Shown: positions 17,195 to 25,297 of the stretch, piece by piece
Position numbering within the stretch: position 1 is the stretch's first letter
Layout of the letters: each line of letters begins with the position of its first letter
Origin: Alkalibacillus almallahensis
GTDB taxonomy: Bacteria > Bacillota > Bacilli > Bacillales > Alkalibacillaceae
Reading direction: 5' to 3'
Assembly: GCF_011761495.1 (NCBI RefSeq)
Contig: NZ_JAASRU010000005.1
Span: 62,001-126,000, forward strand
Length of the DNA: 64,000 nt
The notes under the pieces: model-generated
The model's database searches: none
What the model saw: the letters and a program-made list of their open reading frames with translations, nothing else
Told to the model about the DNA's origin: nothing
Made by a program: the position numbers and the translations under genes

Positions 17195-18019
17195 CTATCT
17201 CATATTACTAATCGAACTCATCATTTGATCACCAATCGTCAATGACTTGGCGTTAAATTGATAAGCTCGCTGCGCTTCAAGCATTTGCGTCATTTCCTGA
17301 CCCATGTTGACATTCGATGATTCTAAAGAACGGGTCATCAAGTTCGCCTCATCTGGTGCGACACCTGCGACGACATCTTCAATCGGTTGGCCAAGTTCTG
17401 CTTCATTAATGGAAAATGAGTTCTCATCAACAGGTTCTAAAATGCGTGAATTAGCAATATCGACCACTTCAATTGTGTCTTCTACTGCTGTTTCACCACC
17501 ACGTGTGACTTCAACTTCACCATTTTCATTAATTGAAACATCGTCAAAACCACCATCGAGAACGACGGCACCATCTTCACCATTCGCAGGGTAACCTGCA
17601 TTTGTCGTTAACATCATATCACCGTTTTCTTGTTCAGACAAATAAAAATTACCCGCGCGTGTGAAGCGTTCTTCTACCCCGCCTTCTTCACCTGGTCCAT
17701 TAATAACGAAAAAGCGGTTATCGTTTTGAATCGCAACGTCTAGTGCTCGCCCAGTTTCTTGAGCAGAACTTGAATCCATGTTCATATTAATATTGCCTAG
17801 ACCTGCACCAGACCCAACGCGTATGCCATCTGGTGTTAAACGAGGTGAATCAGCGTCGTGACCCGCAACATTATCCACTTGGTTATGTAAGAGTGATGAA
17901 AATTCGGCTTGGCGTGCTTTGTAACCGGTATTGTCCATGTTAGCTAAGTTATTCGATGTTAAATCGATTCGTTGTTGCAGCTGATTCATTGTTGATGCTG
18001 CATTATACATATTACGCAT
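17195..18019 (-). CDS. flhP: Flagellar hook-basal body protein FlhP (FlgG/FlgF family)
   Basis: A 274-residue rod/hook protein. The N-terminus has the basal-body rod motif LTSNNLANMDNTGYKARQAEF. The C-terminus has VNMGQEMTQMLEAQRAYQFN, the conserved coiled-coil end of FlgG/FlgF proteins, and the middle is the variable beta domain. These proteins polymerise into the distal flagellar rod outside the membrane. In B. subtilis flhO and flhP lie downstream of mbl in exactly this order, and both are needed to complete the rod. The first ATG (18019) is kept although GAGGAGG is 11 nt away; a second ATG is 9 nt further in. Confidence 0.9.
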   Translation of the reverse strand: MRNMYNAASTMNQLQQRIDLTSNNLANMDNTGYKARQAEFSSLLHNQVDNVAGHDADSPRLTPDGIRVGSGAGLGNINMNMDSSSAQETGRALDVAIQNDNRFFVINGPGEEGGVEERFTRAGNFYLSEQENGDMMLTTNAGYPANGEDGAVVLDGGFDDVSINENGEVEVTRGGETAVEDTIEVVDIANSRILEPVDENSFSINEAELGQPIEDVVAGVAPDEANLMTRSLESSNVNMGQEMTQMLEAQRAYQFNAKSLTIGDQMMSSISNMR

Positions 18020-18046
18020 GGTTTAAAACGCCTCCTCTACTGGCGA

Positions 18047-18868
18047 TTAGCGTAAACGACCAATCTGGTTCGCTGCTAATTCCATACTTGTGTCAAATGT
18101 CTTCACGACTTGTTGGTTCATATCAAACATGCGGTGAGCGCGTGTCATATCTGCCATCACTTGTTGCTCATCCACATTCGATTCTTCTAAATGGTTTTGT
18201 TGAATTTGAAAGCCAACACCATCAGCAGCACGTGCGTCCACAGCTGCTACATCTCCTTCATTCGCAAAAAGATTGTCGCCTTCTTTCACAAAATCATTCG
18301 TATTTTCATGATAAGCCATACCAATCAACGTGTTATCAAACGGTGAAATCACTTCACCATCTTCTGTTACCTCGAATTGATCCGTTCCCGTTTGAATGGT
18401 ATCGCCGTCTTCATCTAAGACATAATGACCTTGGTTCGTCGTCAAAAAGCCTTCCCCATCAACTGTAAAATTGCCGTTCCGTGTAAAACGGACATCGCCA
18501 TCCTCGTTTTGGACTTCAAAAAAGACTGAGCCGTTCTCATCTGGCATATCGCCATTTTGAATCGCTAAATCCGTTGATAGGCCTGTCTGACGGATATCAC
18601 CTTGCGTCTGTAGTGGGACATCTTCTTGCATATAAACGCCAGAGTTAATCGTACCAACTGTATTTTGAAACGGAAGTTGTAAGCCGTTTTCAGTCGGAAC
18701 ATCACGAGATTCTACATTTTGGATTAGCATTTCTGGAAACGCTCGAAATGTTGAACGGTCTTGTTTGAACCCAGGTGTTAAAGCGTTTGACATATTATTA
18801 CTGAGTGAATCTTGATGACGTTGGTTAGCCATCATACCAGCTCCGGCTGCATTAAACCCTCTTAGCAT
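18047..18868 (-). CDS. flhO: Flagellar hook-basal body protein FlhO
   Basis: A 273-residue paralogue of FlhP. It begins MLRGFNAAGAGMMANQRHQD with the rod motif SLSNNMSNALTPGFKQDRST and ends ADMTRAHRMFDMNQQVVKTFDTSMELAANQIG, the usual FlgF/G termini. It is a structural rod component of the flagellum. AGAGGAGG lies six bases before the ATG. It sits 33 nt downstream of mbl and 27 nt upstream of flhP, so the three are probably co-transcribed. Many Asp and Glu residues in the central domain are consistent with a salt-tolerant lifestyle, though this is only an impression. Confidence 0.9.
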   Translation of the reverse strand: MLRGFNAAGAGMMANQRHQDSLSNNMSNALTPGFKQDRSTFRAFPEMLIQNVESRDVPTENGLQLPFQNTVGTINSGVYMQEDVPLQTQGDIRQTGLSTDLAIQNGDMPDENGSVFFEVQNEDGDVRFTRNGNFTVDGEGFLTTNQGHYVLDEDGDTIQTGTDQFEVTEDGEVISPFDNTLIGMAYHENTNDFVKEGDNLFANEGDVAAVDARAADGVGFQIQQNHLEESNVDEQQVMADMTRAHRMFDMNQQVVKTFDTSMELAANQIGRLR

Positions 18869-18901
18869 GGTGTTCCTCCTCTAAGAAAATCTTGATTAAG
18901 A

Positions 18902-19903
18902 TTAAACAATTTTGTCTTTCGGTAACTTATCAATATTCTCAAGCATAATGCCTGTTCCTTGTGCGACACAGTTCATTGGTTCTTCCGCAATAAAGACAGG
19001 AACTTTCAATTCTTCTGCAAGCAGTTGATCAATACCGTCTGTAAGCGCACCGCCACCTGTAATAATGACACCGCGGTCAATAATATCAGCTGATAATTCT
19101 GGTGGAGTTGTTTCGAGAACGGTTTTCGTTGCTTGTACGATCATCGAAACTGACTCTCGTAATGCCTCTTCGATTTCTTCAGAATGTACCGTAATGGTTC
19201 TCGGTAAGCCTGAAACTAAGTCACGTCCACGAATGTCTAAGGATTCATTACGATTACCTGGGAAAACCGTGCCAACATTGATCTTAATATCTTCAGCTGT
19301 TCGGTCACCGATTAATAATTTATATTTGCGTTTGATATACTGCAAAATTTCGTGGTCAAATGTGTCACCAGCCATCTTAATCGACTGGGATGTGACAATA
19401 TCACCCATACTGAGGACTGCAACATCCGTCGTACCGCCACCGATATCGACGACCATATTTCCGCTTGGTTGGAAAATATCCATACCAGAGCCTACTGCCG
19501 CAACTTTCGGTTCTTCTTCTAAGTAGATCTTCTTACCGCCTGATTTCTCAGCCGCTTCTTTGATCGCTTTTTGTTCGACTTTTGTTATGTTTGTTGGGCA
19601 GCATACTAAAATGCGCGGTTTTGAAAACATGCCACGTACATTAATTTTTTCAATAAAATGGCGTAACATCGCTTCAGTCACGTCAAAGTCAGCGATCACA
19701 CCATCTTTAAGTGGACGAATAGCCTCAATATTTCCTGGTGTACGACCGACCATTTTGCGCGCTTCATCGCCGACTTCTAAGACTTTGCCCGTGTTTTTAT
19801 CCATTGCAACAACAGATGGCTCGTCTAACACAATCCCTTTACCTTTAACATGAATCAATACGTTCGCCGTTCCTAAGTCAATCCCGATATCTCTTGCAAA
19901 CAT
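18902..19903 (-). CDS. mbl: Rod-shape-determining actin homologue Mbl
   Basis: A 333-residue MreB-family protein that forms membrane-associated filaments guiding lateral wall synthesis. It starts MFARDIGIDLGTANVLIHVK with the phosphate-1 loop of the actin fold, then VVDIGGGTTDVAVLS (phosphate 2) and ITGGGALTDGIDQLL (adenosine region). The ATG at 19903 is preceded by GAGG. The longer frame upstream is not supported because it would pass through the ribosome site. Its position next to flhO and downstream of the spoIIID neighbourhood identifies it as mbl rather than mreB or mreBH. Confidence 0.95.
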   Translation of the reverse strand: MFARDIGIDLGTANVLIHVKGKGIVLDEPSVVAMDKNTGKVLEVGDEARKMVGRTPGNIEAIRPLKDGVIADFDVTEAMLRHFIEKINVRGMFSKPRILVCCPTNITKVEQKAIKEAAEKSGGKKIYLEEEPKVAAVGSGMDIFQPSGNMVVDIGGGTTDVAVLSMGDIVTSQSIKMAGDTFDHEILQYIKRKYKLLIGDRTAEDIKINVGTVFPGNRNESLDIRGRDLVSGLPRTITVHSEEIEEALRESVSMIVQATKTVLETTPPELSADIIDRGVIITGGGALTDGIDQLLAEELKVPVFIAEEPMNCVAQGTGIMLENIDKLPKDKIV

Positions 19904-20040
19904 GTAACCTCGCTCCCCCTGCTTTTTTCCTATATATTCACGTTTTATATACATTAATTCTATTCTATCATTTTATCACTATTTTCCTATCATGTCATGC
20001 CCTTTTTCGTATCATTGTGACAATTTACTATATGATAAAA

Positions 20041-20072
20041 ACAAGAGCACCTGCCGTAGCAAGTGCTCTTGT
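20041..20072. terminator. Terminator between the acyl-CoA dehydrogenase gene and mbl
   Basis: A 10-bp perfect stem, ACAAGAGCAC / GTGCTCTTGT, with T-runs on either side. It lies beyond the repeat array, so the acyl-CoA dehydrogenase mRNA would carry the whole array in its 3' UTR. From here to mbl (19904-20040) I see only A/T-rich sequence that must hold the mbl promoter. Confidence 0.85.
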
Positions 20073-20086
20073 TTTTGATTGAGGTG

Positions 20087-20254
20087 TTTCGCCGTATGTG
20101 GTTCTGATTTCGCCGTATGAGTACTGTTTTTCGCTGTATGAAGCAGAAAAATCGCTGTATCTGTGTTGTTTTTCGCTGTATAATGTGGGGTTTTCGCTGT
20201 ATTCGGGTGATTGATCGCCGTATCATGAAGCGATTTCGCTGTATCATTCACCAA
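20087..20254. repeat. Intergenic tandem array, family I (TTTCGCTGTAT core), 8 x 21 bp
   Basis: Eight consecutive units of exactly 21 bp start at 20087, 20108, 20129, 20150, 20171, 20192, 20213 and 20234. Each begins TTTCGCYGTAT (two have AAT/GAT in place of TTT) followed by 10 variable bases. The last unit overlaps the final codons and stop of the acyl-CoA dehydrogenase gene. Because 21 is a multiple of 3, the minus strand reads as an open frame with DTAK-like heptads, which is a by-product of the period. Confidence 0.92.
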
Positions 20255-21890
20255 CAATCGTCTCAAAATGACGTAAATGGAGATCCGTCACGTCCTCAGG
20301 CTGGAACGTGTTATGCACATAAACTTCCGCAACAGCTAGGCTACGCGCATCGTCCACTGCTTCAAGCGCGACCACTGCTTCATAAATCCGTGTCATGTCG
20401 TCTGTTATTTGCTTCGGATATTTAAGCATCAGGGATTCATCTCTCTCTGCCAGCGTTCCGAGTTTAGCTCGAAGCTGCTCTACTGCATTAACGACAGGTT
20501 CGGCAATCTCTGCGACTTTACCTGTCATAGCAGTTAATCGTTCACTCATTTCTCTCAAAAATGCCTCGTGCACACGGTATTTTTTCATTAACCGCAAAAC
20601 TTCTAAACCTAAAATATTCGCTGTTCCTTCCCAAACAGTTAACACTTGGGCATCGCGCAGTAATCTTGGTGTGACAAAGTCTTCTATATAGCCGTTTCCG
20701 CCGTGCATCTCAATCGCTTCATGAGCAAAAGCAATTGATTGGTCAGCGGTTTCTTTTTTCAATAAAGCGATATACAGACGGAGCATCGCTTGGTCATGTT
20801 CACTCGGCTCACATCCTTTCGGCATCACTCGGTCGAATAATTGAATCATTTCGAATGACGCACGCATCTCGACTTCCCATTTCACCGCTAGATTCACGAG
20901 GGTTTCTTGGACCATTGGATAATCGACGAGTCGACCGCCAAACGCTTCTCGGGAAAAAGCGTAATCCCGCGCTTCACGGTATGCACGGCGCATAATCCCG
21001 AGCGATGCTACCGTATTACAAACACGCGATAGATTAAGGGCTTCCATCATATATTTGAAACCTTGCGAAGCATCGCCGACCAGGTAAGCCGTCACCCCGT
21101 CGAATTCCACTTCCGCTGATGGTACCGCGCGCACGCCGAGTTTGTCTTTTAAGCGACGCACAGATAGCTGCCCCGCTTCACGATTTTCTTCCCAAGGCAC
21201 ACAGAACAAACTTAATCCCTTCGTCCCAGATTCAGCGCCTTCAATTCGGGCGAGCACCATGGCCACGCCACACATGCCGGCATTACTAGCAAAATATTTT
21301 TCACCGGTAATTCGATAATGATCACCTTCTTGAACCGCTTCAACGACATTCGCGCCAACATCTGATCCACCTTGGCGTTCGGTTAAAAAAGTCGCTCCCT
21401 CGTAAAGTTCTGTGTCGCCTGTTGCAAGCACATGCGGTAGAAAGCGCTCGCGGACGTGATCATCGGCGTAATGATCAAGTAAATATGCGGTCGCTTGGGT
21501 TAAGGTGACTGGACAATAAAACCCAGGTTCGGACTGAGATAATAAATAGCCTTGCGCAAAGGAATAGGCGTAATTTCCTGGTTGACCCAGTTCAGGAATC
21601 GGTTTATGCACGTAACCGACGATCCCAGTTCGGTACGTTTCGTCAACGGTTTGCTTGTAGCCTTCATTCACCCAAATACGACTGACGTCATTGCCCCATT
21701 TGTCGTACTTGATTAATTGTGGCTGACCCGTTCGATCGGTATGGGCTGCACGTTCGTCAATGTCGGTCGCCACACGCTCTCCGAATTCTGTTAGCGCTTG
21801 GTCCGCGTATTGATACAAGTTTTCTGGTAGTTGTTCTCGTAAAATCGATTGTATGACAGAGTCGTCATGGTAGAAATTCGGTTCGGTCAT
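20244..21890 (-). CDS. Acyl-CoA dehydrogenase, AidB-like subfamily
   Basis: A 548-residue flavoprotein, longer than the usual 380-residue acyl-CoA dehydrogenases. It resembles the AidB-like class, with an extra N-terminal helical part. Visible motifs are ATFLTERQGGSDVGANVVEA (FAD-binding region), IEMHGGNGYIEDFVTPRLLRD, and VWEGTANILGLEVLR containing the catalytic-base glutamate. It should be an FAD-dependent acyl-CoA oxidising enzyme; the chain length is not predictable. The ATG overlaps the stop of the upstream ligase by 4 nt (ATGA). With the ligase and a MerR regulator it makes a probable fatty- or branched-acid degradation operon inserted between spoIIID and mbl. The 3' end runs into the 21-bp repeat array. 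Confidence 0.88.
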   Translation of the reverse strand: MTEPNFYHDDSVIQSILREQLPENLYQYADQALTEFGERVATDIDERAAHTDRTGQPQLIKYDKWGNDVSRIWVNEGYKQTVDETYRTGIVGYVHKPIPELGQPGNYAYSFAQGYLLSQSEPGFYCPVTLTQATAYLLDHYADDHVRERFLPHVLATGDTELYEGATFLTERQGGSDVGANVVEAVQEGDHYRITGEKYFASNAGMCGVAMVLARIEGAESGTKGLSLFCVPWEENREAGQLSVRRLKDKLGVRAVPSAEVEFDGVTAYLVGDASQGFKYMMEALNLSRVCNTVASLGIMRRAYREARDYAFSREAFGGRLVDYPMVQETLVNLAVKWEVEMRASFEMIQLFDRVMPKGCEPSEHDQAMLRLYIALLKKETADQSIAFAHEAIEMHGGNGYIEDFVTPRLLRDAQVLTVWEGTANILGLEVLRLMKKYRVHEAFLREMSERLTAMTGKVAEIAEPVVNAVEQLRAKLGTLAERDESLMLKYPKQITDDMTRIYEAVVALEAVDDARSLAVAEVYVHNTFQPEDVTDLHLRHFETIVGE

Positions 21891-23401
21891 GATGTCGAAA
21901 CCTCCTCACGTAATTGTTGTCGGAGTAATTTACCTGTCGCATTTCGAGGCACTGCATCAACCACTTGATAGAGTTTTGGAATTTTGTAGCTTGCGAGTTG
22001 ATCTTGGAGAAATTCGGTTAAGCTCATTTCAATCGCTGGATCATCCTCCGTCGTTACCACAAATGCTTTCACCGTTTCGCCCCATTCAGCATGTGGCACG
22101 CCAATCACTGCGACATCATCGACATTCGGATGCTGCATGATTACCTTTTCAATTTCAGTTGGGAAAACGTTCACGCCACCTGAGATGATCACGTCTTTCT
22201 TACGGTCGATCACCCAGAAATAGCCGTCCTCATCTTGCATGCCAATATCACCTGTATAAAGCCAGCCATCAACGAGCGTTTCAGCTGTTTTCTCAGGGGC
22301 TTTATAATAAGCTTGCATCGTTCCTTCTCCTCGCAAAATGATCTCGCCTGGCTCACCTCTCTGAACGTCTTGACCATTTTCATCAACTAAACGAATCTCG
22401 CAATTTAACGCTGCGCGCGAGCCAATACTTCCAGCTTTCTCATCATGTTCTTCAGGTAATAATAATGTGCCATTCGGTCCCGCTTCAGTTAAGCCATAAA
22501 CACACATGAGCCGGTCGGTATCAAACGCCTTTTGCACGAATCGTACTTCATTTGCTCCAAGAGGCGCCCCGCCGTAGACCCAGTATTCCATCGAGGATAA
22601 ATCGTACTGGCTCACTTCTGGATGTTTCGCTGTCATCAGATAAGCCACGGGCGCACCAAAGAAATGCGTCACCTTCTCTTGTGATACCATTTGCAGAAGT
22701 AAATCTGGCGTGAAAGTCGGCGCTAAGACATGCGTCGCCCCAACATATAAACCAGCCGCCATAAACAAATGCAAAGGCGCTGAGTGACTGAGTGGCATCA
22801 TGTGAAGTACGCGACTGTCTTTATTCATCGGCATCTCGATACAAATCATTGTCGCGACTGTTAAAATGCTACGATGCGTAAACACAACCCCTTTTGGATT
22901 CCCTGTAGTACCTGAAGTGTATAAAATCGACGCTTGATCATCCTCAGTCGCATCACAAGTTACTGGCGTTGGGTCGCCTTCTAATAATTCGGCAAAACTC
23001 ATCCATTTACCGTGTGCATCACCCGTTTTAATCCACGTTAACGAATTCTCATCCGCAAGACCTTTCGCTTCATCAAACAATAATTCATGCGTCGCAAAAT
23101 ACGTCGCTTCACTATGGTCGATAATATACTGCATCTCGGGCTGGGTGAGTTTGGCGTTAATCGGGATGACAATACCCTTTAAACGAATGACTGCGATGTA
23201 TAGCATCATAAATTCAGGAACATTCGGCATGTGAATGATTAATTTGTCACCTGGTTGAAATCCTAATTGCGTTAATTTGTTCGCAATGGCATTCACCGAA
23301 TCATCCCACTGCTTATAAGAAAAACGAGATTGTTGCGCAACTAAAGCCTCATGCTCGGGAAATTTACGTGCTTGATGGGCCAATAATTCAGATAGATTCA
23401 T
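21887..23401 (-). CDS. Acyl-CoA synthetase (class I adenylate-forming)
   Basis: A 504-residue ATP-dependent ligase that activates a carboxylic acid to its CoA thioester through an acyl-AMP. The P-loop-like motif ILYTSGTTGNPKGVVFTHRS, the YGLTEAGPNGT motif, GWLYTGDIGMQDEDGYFWVIDRKKD and the C-terminal lysine in VPRNATGKLLRQ (catalytic for adenylation) are all present. It is most like medium/long-chain or aromatic acyl-CoA ligases; the substrate is not readable. The ATG at 23401 overlaps the merR stop, with GGAGGATG upstream. It supplies substrate for the dehydrogenase encoded next. Confidence 0.9.
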   Translation of the reverse strand: MNLSELLAHQARKFPEHEALVAQQSRFSYKQWDDSVNAIANKLTQLGFQPGDKLIIHMPNVPEFMMLYIAVIRLKGIVIPINAKLTQPEMQYIIDHSEATYFATHELLFDEAKGLADENSLTWIKTGDAHGKWMSFAELLEGDPTPVTCDATEDDQASILYTSGTTGNPKGVVFTHRSILTVATMICIEMPMNKDSRVLHMMPLSHSAPLHLFMAAGLYVGATHVLAPTFTPDLLLQMVSQEKVTHFFGAPVAYLMTAKHPEVSQYDLSSMEYWVYGGAPLGANEVRFVQKAFDTDRLMCVYGLTEAGPNGTLLLPEEHDEKAGSIGSRAALNCEIRLVDENGQDVQRGEPGEIILRGEGTMQAYYKAPEKTAETLVDGWLYTGDIGMQDEDGYFWVIDRKKDVIISGGVNVFPTEIEKVIMQHPNVDDVAVIGVPHAEWGETVKAFVVTTEDDPAIEMSLTEFLQDQLASYKIPKLYQVVDAVPRNATGKLLRQQLREEVSTS

Positions 23402-23787
23402 GATTCATCCTCCTCCAATTGATTTAATTCGTCGTAAAACACTTGCATCAAGGATTCCATTTCGCCTTTCATCGCTTGCAGTTCATGAATTCGTTGGTCG
23501 ACTTCACTAATCTTCCCCTCGCCATATTCGATCGTGCGTCTTAACTGTTCACGTCCAGTCGGATCTTCGTCGAATAAGAGCACCATTTCTTTGATTTCAT
23601 CTAGATTGAAACCATATTTCTTACCACGAAATATGAGCTGTAGCTGGGTCACTTCTTTTTTCGTGAATTGACGGTAGCCACTGTCATTCCGTTCTGGTTT
23701 CAGCAGGCCGATTTCTTCATAATAGCGAATCGTTCTAGTTGTGACATTAAAATAGTTAGCGAGTTCCGAGATCGAATAGCGAGTCAT
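23398..23787 (-). CDS. MerR family regulator of the acyl-CoA operon
   Basis: A 129-residue regulator. Residues 1-70 are a MerR winged helix-turn-helix (YSISELANYFNVTTRTIRYYEEIGLLKPERNDSGYRQF). A dimerisation coiled coil follows (residues 80-125). There is no cysteine cluster, so it is not a metal sensor; small MerR proteins of this kind next to acyl-CoA dehydrogenases and ligases (LiuR-like) respond to acyl-CoA intermediates. It is the first gene of the operon and overlaps the ligase start by 4 nt. Its promoter has the unusual 19-nt spacer that MerR proteins need for activation (see 23828-23858), so it probably regulates its own operon. Confidence 0.88.
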   Translation of the reverse strand: MTRYSISELANYFNVTTRTIRYYEEIGLLKPERNDSGYRQFTKKEVTQLQLIFRGKKYGFNLDEIKEMVLLFDEDPTGREQLRRTIEYGEGKISEVDQRIHELQAMKGEMESLMQVFYDELNQLEEDES

Positions 23788-23827
23788 GTTTACCCTCCTT
23801 TTATTTTCAAAATATTCTTATATTTAA

Positions 23828-23858
23828 AGTTTAACATTGACGTTAACGTGAAGTTCAA
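23828..23858 (-). promoter_or_regulatory. MerR-type promoter with 19-bp spacer and palindromic operator
   Basis: On the minus strand TTGAAC (23853-23858) is separated from TAAACT (23828-23833) by exactly 19 nt. The spacer contains the near-perfect palindrome TTGACGTTAACGTGAA (23837-23852, plus-strand reading, one mismatched pair). An overlong spacer with a centred palindrome is the classic MerR activator arrangement. It lies about 40 nt upstream of the merR start. Confidence 0.75.
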
Positions 23859-23900
23859 TCATTTTTCTAAAACAAGTTGTCCTAACATGACACATAAAAC

Positions 23901-23930
23901 GAGCCTGCCTCGTCTAACTATGGCAGGCTC
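23901..23930 (-). terminator. Intrinsic terminator of spoIIID
   Basis: GAGCCTGCC (23901-23909) pairs with GGCAGGCTC (23922-23930), 6 nt after the spoIIID stop, followed by GTTTTATG on the minus strand. Confidence 0.85.
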
Positions 23931-23936
23931 AAGAAA

Positions 23937-24194
23937 CTAGACGCTACTTTTCTCGCTGTACTTCTTTTTCGTCGCTTCACCACCTCGCAAATGTCTAATC
24001 GACTTATGGTAATGCAACACGTATTCAACTTCTTTGGCTAGGACGGGATTAATCGTAGGTAAACGCTCAGTCAGATCTTTATGGACGGTGCTCTTTGACA
24101 CGCCAAATGACTTCGCGATAACTCGGACCGTTTGACGTGTTTCCAATAAATGCTCAGCGATCTTGATTGTTCGTTCTTTGATGTAATCATGCAC
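23937..24194 (-). CDS. spoIIID: Sporulation mother-cell regulator SpoIIID
   Basis: An 85-residue DNA-binding protein that represses or activates mother-cell genes between the SigE and SigK stages. The sequence HDYIKERTIKIAEHLLETRQ, then TVRVIAKSFGVSKSTVHKDL (helix-turn-helix), TERLPTINPVLAKEVEYVL and HKSIRHLRGGEATKKKY, is nearly identical to the B. subtilis protein. It starts at GTG (24194), eight bases after GGAGG, as in B. subtilis. A SigE-type promoter lies upstream. In B. subtilis spoIIID is close to mbl; here an acyl-CoA operon of about 3.5 kb is interposed. Confidence 0.97.
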   Translation of the reverse strand: MHDYIKERTIKIAEHLLETRQTVRVIAKSFGVSKSTVHKDLTERLPTINPVLAKEVEYVLHYHKSIRHLRGGEATKKKYSEKSSV

Positions 24195-24239
24195 ATCACT
24201 CGCCTCCTGAGGTGTTGACACTTAAGGTGTTGATGGTAC

Positions 24240-24268
24240 ATTTTATTCACGGATTTGTGTGATTATGC
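24240..24268 (-). promoter_or_regulatory. SigE-type promoter of spoIIID
   Basis: GCATAAT (24262-24268), a 14-nt spacer, then AATAAAAT (24240-24247) on the minus strand resemble the SigE consensus (GCATATT-like -35, CATACAAT-like -10). It lies about 46 nt upstream of the GTG start, which suits the known SigE control of spoIIID. Confidence 0.6.
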
Positions 24269-24296
24269 TAATGGGTGGAAGTTGGATGTTTATCAG

Positions 24297-24464
24297 TTTC
24301 GCTGTATCAGGGACTGGTTTCGCTGTATAAGCGAGAAGTTTCGCTGTATCGAGCACTGATTTCGCTGTATCGGGCACTGATTTCGCTGTATAAGCGAGAG
24401 ATTTCGCTGTATCGGGCACTAATTTCGCTGTATGAGTGAGAGGTTTCGCTGTATCCGGCAAAAT
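24297..24464. repeat. Intergenic tandem array, family I (TTTCGCTGTAT core), 8 x 21 bp
   Basis: Eight units of exactly 21 bp start at 24297 and end at 24464. Every unit carries the invariant 11-mer TTTCGCTGTAT followed by 10 variable bases. The variable parts fall into two types, about CGGGCACTGA and AAGCGAGAGA, in roughly alternating order; the AAGCGA type makes TCGCT-gtata-AGCGA hairpins. It lies between the spoIIQ terminator and the spoIIID promoter. It matches the array at 20087 in core, orientation, period and unit number. Confidence 0.95.
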
Positions 24465-24520
24465 ATTCAATCATTCAAACGCGGTCGCACTTTCTTAGTA
24501 GATTGCCAGTTAAACAAGAA

Positions 24521-24544
24521 AAAGCCCCGCATTCGCAGGGCTTT
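24521..24544 (-). terminator. Intrinsic terminator of spoIIQ
   Basis: AAAGCCCCGC (24521-24530) pairs with GCAGGGCTTT (24535-24544) with one mismatch and a 4-nt loop, followed by an U-rich tract on the minus strand, just after the spoIIQ stop. Confidence 0.8.
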
Positions 24545-24552
24545 CTCTTCCA

Positions 24553-25230
24553 TTATTTGAATTGTGGATTAACGGGTTCACCGTTTTCGAGTAGTCGGAA
24601 GTGGACTTTTGTCACGTCTTCATCAGAATAAACATTTGATCCTGAATGACCAATGACTTCACCTTGAGTAACGTCAGCGCCTTCTTCTACTGAGACTTCT
24701 GAAAGACTTGCGTAGAATGTTGAGCGTTCTTCGTCGTGTTCGATCTCAATTGTTTGGCCGAGAAGTTCGTCCTCTTCAACTGAGACGACGGTTCCGCTTA
24801 GAGCTGCGATCACGTCAAATGATTCATTGTTTTGAGATGTAATGTCAACGCCTTGGCTTTGGTAGTACTGATTATTGTAAAAAATGAGCGCGTCTTCTTG
24901 TTCTTCTGCTGAAGCCTCTGTGTCGTAGAATGGTGTCATGACTTCTACATCGTCACCAAGTAACACTGGCATGACAAGATCTTCTGATTCTGCTACAACT
25001 GGTTCAGCCGCTTCATCGCCACCTTGTGCTTCTTGATTTTCTAAATCATTTTGCTCGACACTCCAGTTGAACTCATCGTCTCGTTCAGCTTCGTCATTAC
25101 CGACAAATTGAAACGTGAGTACACCTGCTAAAACAACCGCGACGAGCGTGACGTACAAGGTCGGGTAAAACCAGCGTTGACGTGTGAGTTTCTTCCACTT
25201 CGACTCACGGAACATGTTTCTTTCCTTCAT
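24553..25230 (-). CDS. spoIIQ: Forespore engulfment protein SpoIIQ
   Basis: A 225-residue forespore membrane protein whose extracellular domain pairs with SpoIIIAH across the engulfment space. A short cytoplasmic N-terminus (WKKLTRQRWFYPT) is followed by one transmembrane helix (LYVTLVAVVLAGVLTFQFVG), an acidic linker, and a LytM/M23-like domain (FDVIAALSGTVVSVEED ... VTQGEVIGHSGSNV ... VHFRLLENGEPVNP). The HxxxD zinc ligands of active M23 peptidases are absent, so the domain is a binding module rather than an enzyme, as in the B. subtilis protein. The ATG at 25230 is set by GAGGTG six bases upstream. A SigF-type promoter precedes it. Confidence 0.92.
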   Translation of the reverse strand: MKERNMFRESKWKKLTRQRWFYPTLYVTLVAVVLAGVLTFQFVGNDEAERDDEFNWSVEQNDLENQEAQGGDEAAEPVVAESEDLVMPVLLGDDVEVMTPFYDTEASAEEQEDALIFYNNQYYQSQGVDITSQNNESFDVIAALSGTVVSVEEDELLGQTIEIEHDEERSTFYASLSEVSVEEGADVTQGEVIGHSGSNVYSDEDVTKVHFRLLENGEPVNPQFK

Positions 25231-25248
25231 TTTCATCACCTCAGCAAC

Positions 25249-25278
25249 CATTCTGACCGGAAAAGGTGATGAATATAC
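25249..25278 (-). promoter_or_regulatory. SigF-type promoter of spoIIQ
   Basis: GTATA (25274-25278), a 15-nt spacer, then GGTCAGAATG (25249-25258) on the minus strand fit the forespore sigma consensus GYWTA-N15-GGNRANANTW at most positions. The gene start is 18 nt further on. Confidence 0.7.
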
Positions 25279-25297
25279 CTGTTAAATGAAAAATTTT

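Noticed and set aside
20012-20266. Open frame with repeated DTAK/HTAK heptads on the minus strand
   Set aside because: It is produced by the 21-bp (7-codon) repeat period. All three frames over the array stay largely open, there is no ribosome site, and it overlaps a terminator and the 3' end of a real gene.
24297-24464. CRISPR-like array
   Set aside because: The variable parts are only 10 nt and resemble one another, the period is 21 bp, and there are no cas genes in the window.
24243-24470. 75-codon frame with DTAK heptads upstream of spoIIID
   Set aside because: Same artefact as at 20012; it covers the second family I array and lies across the spoIIID promoter.
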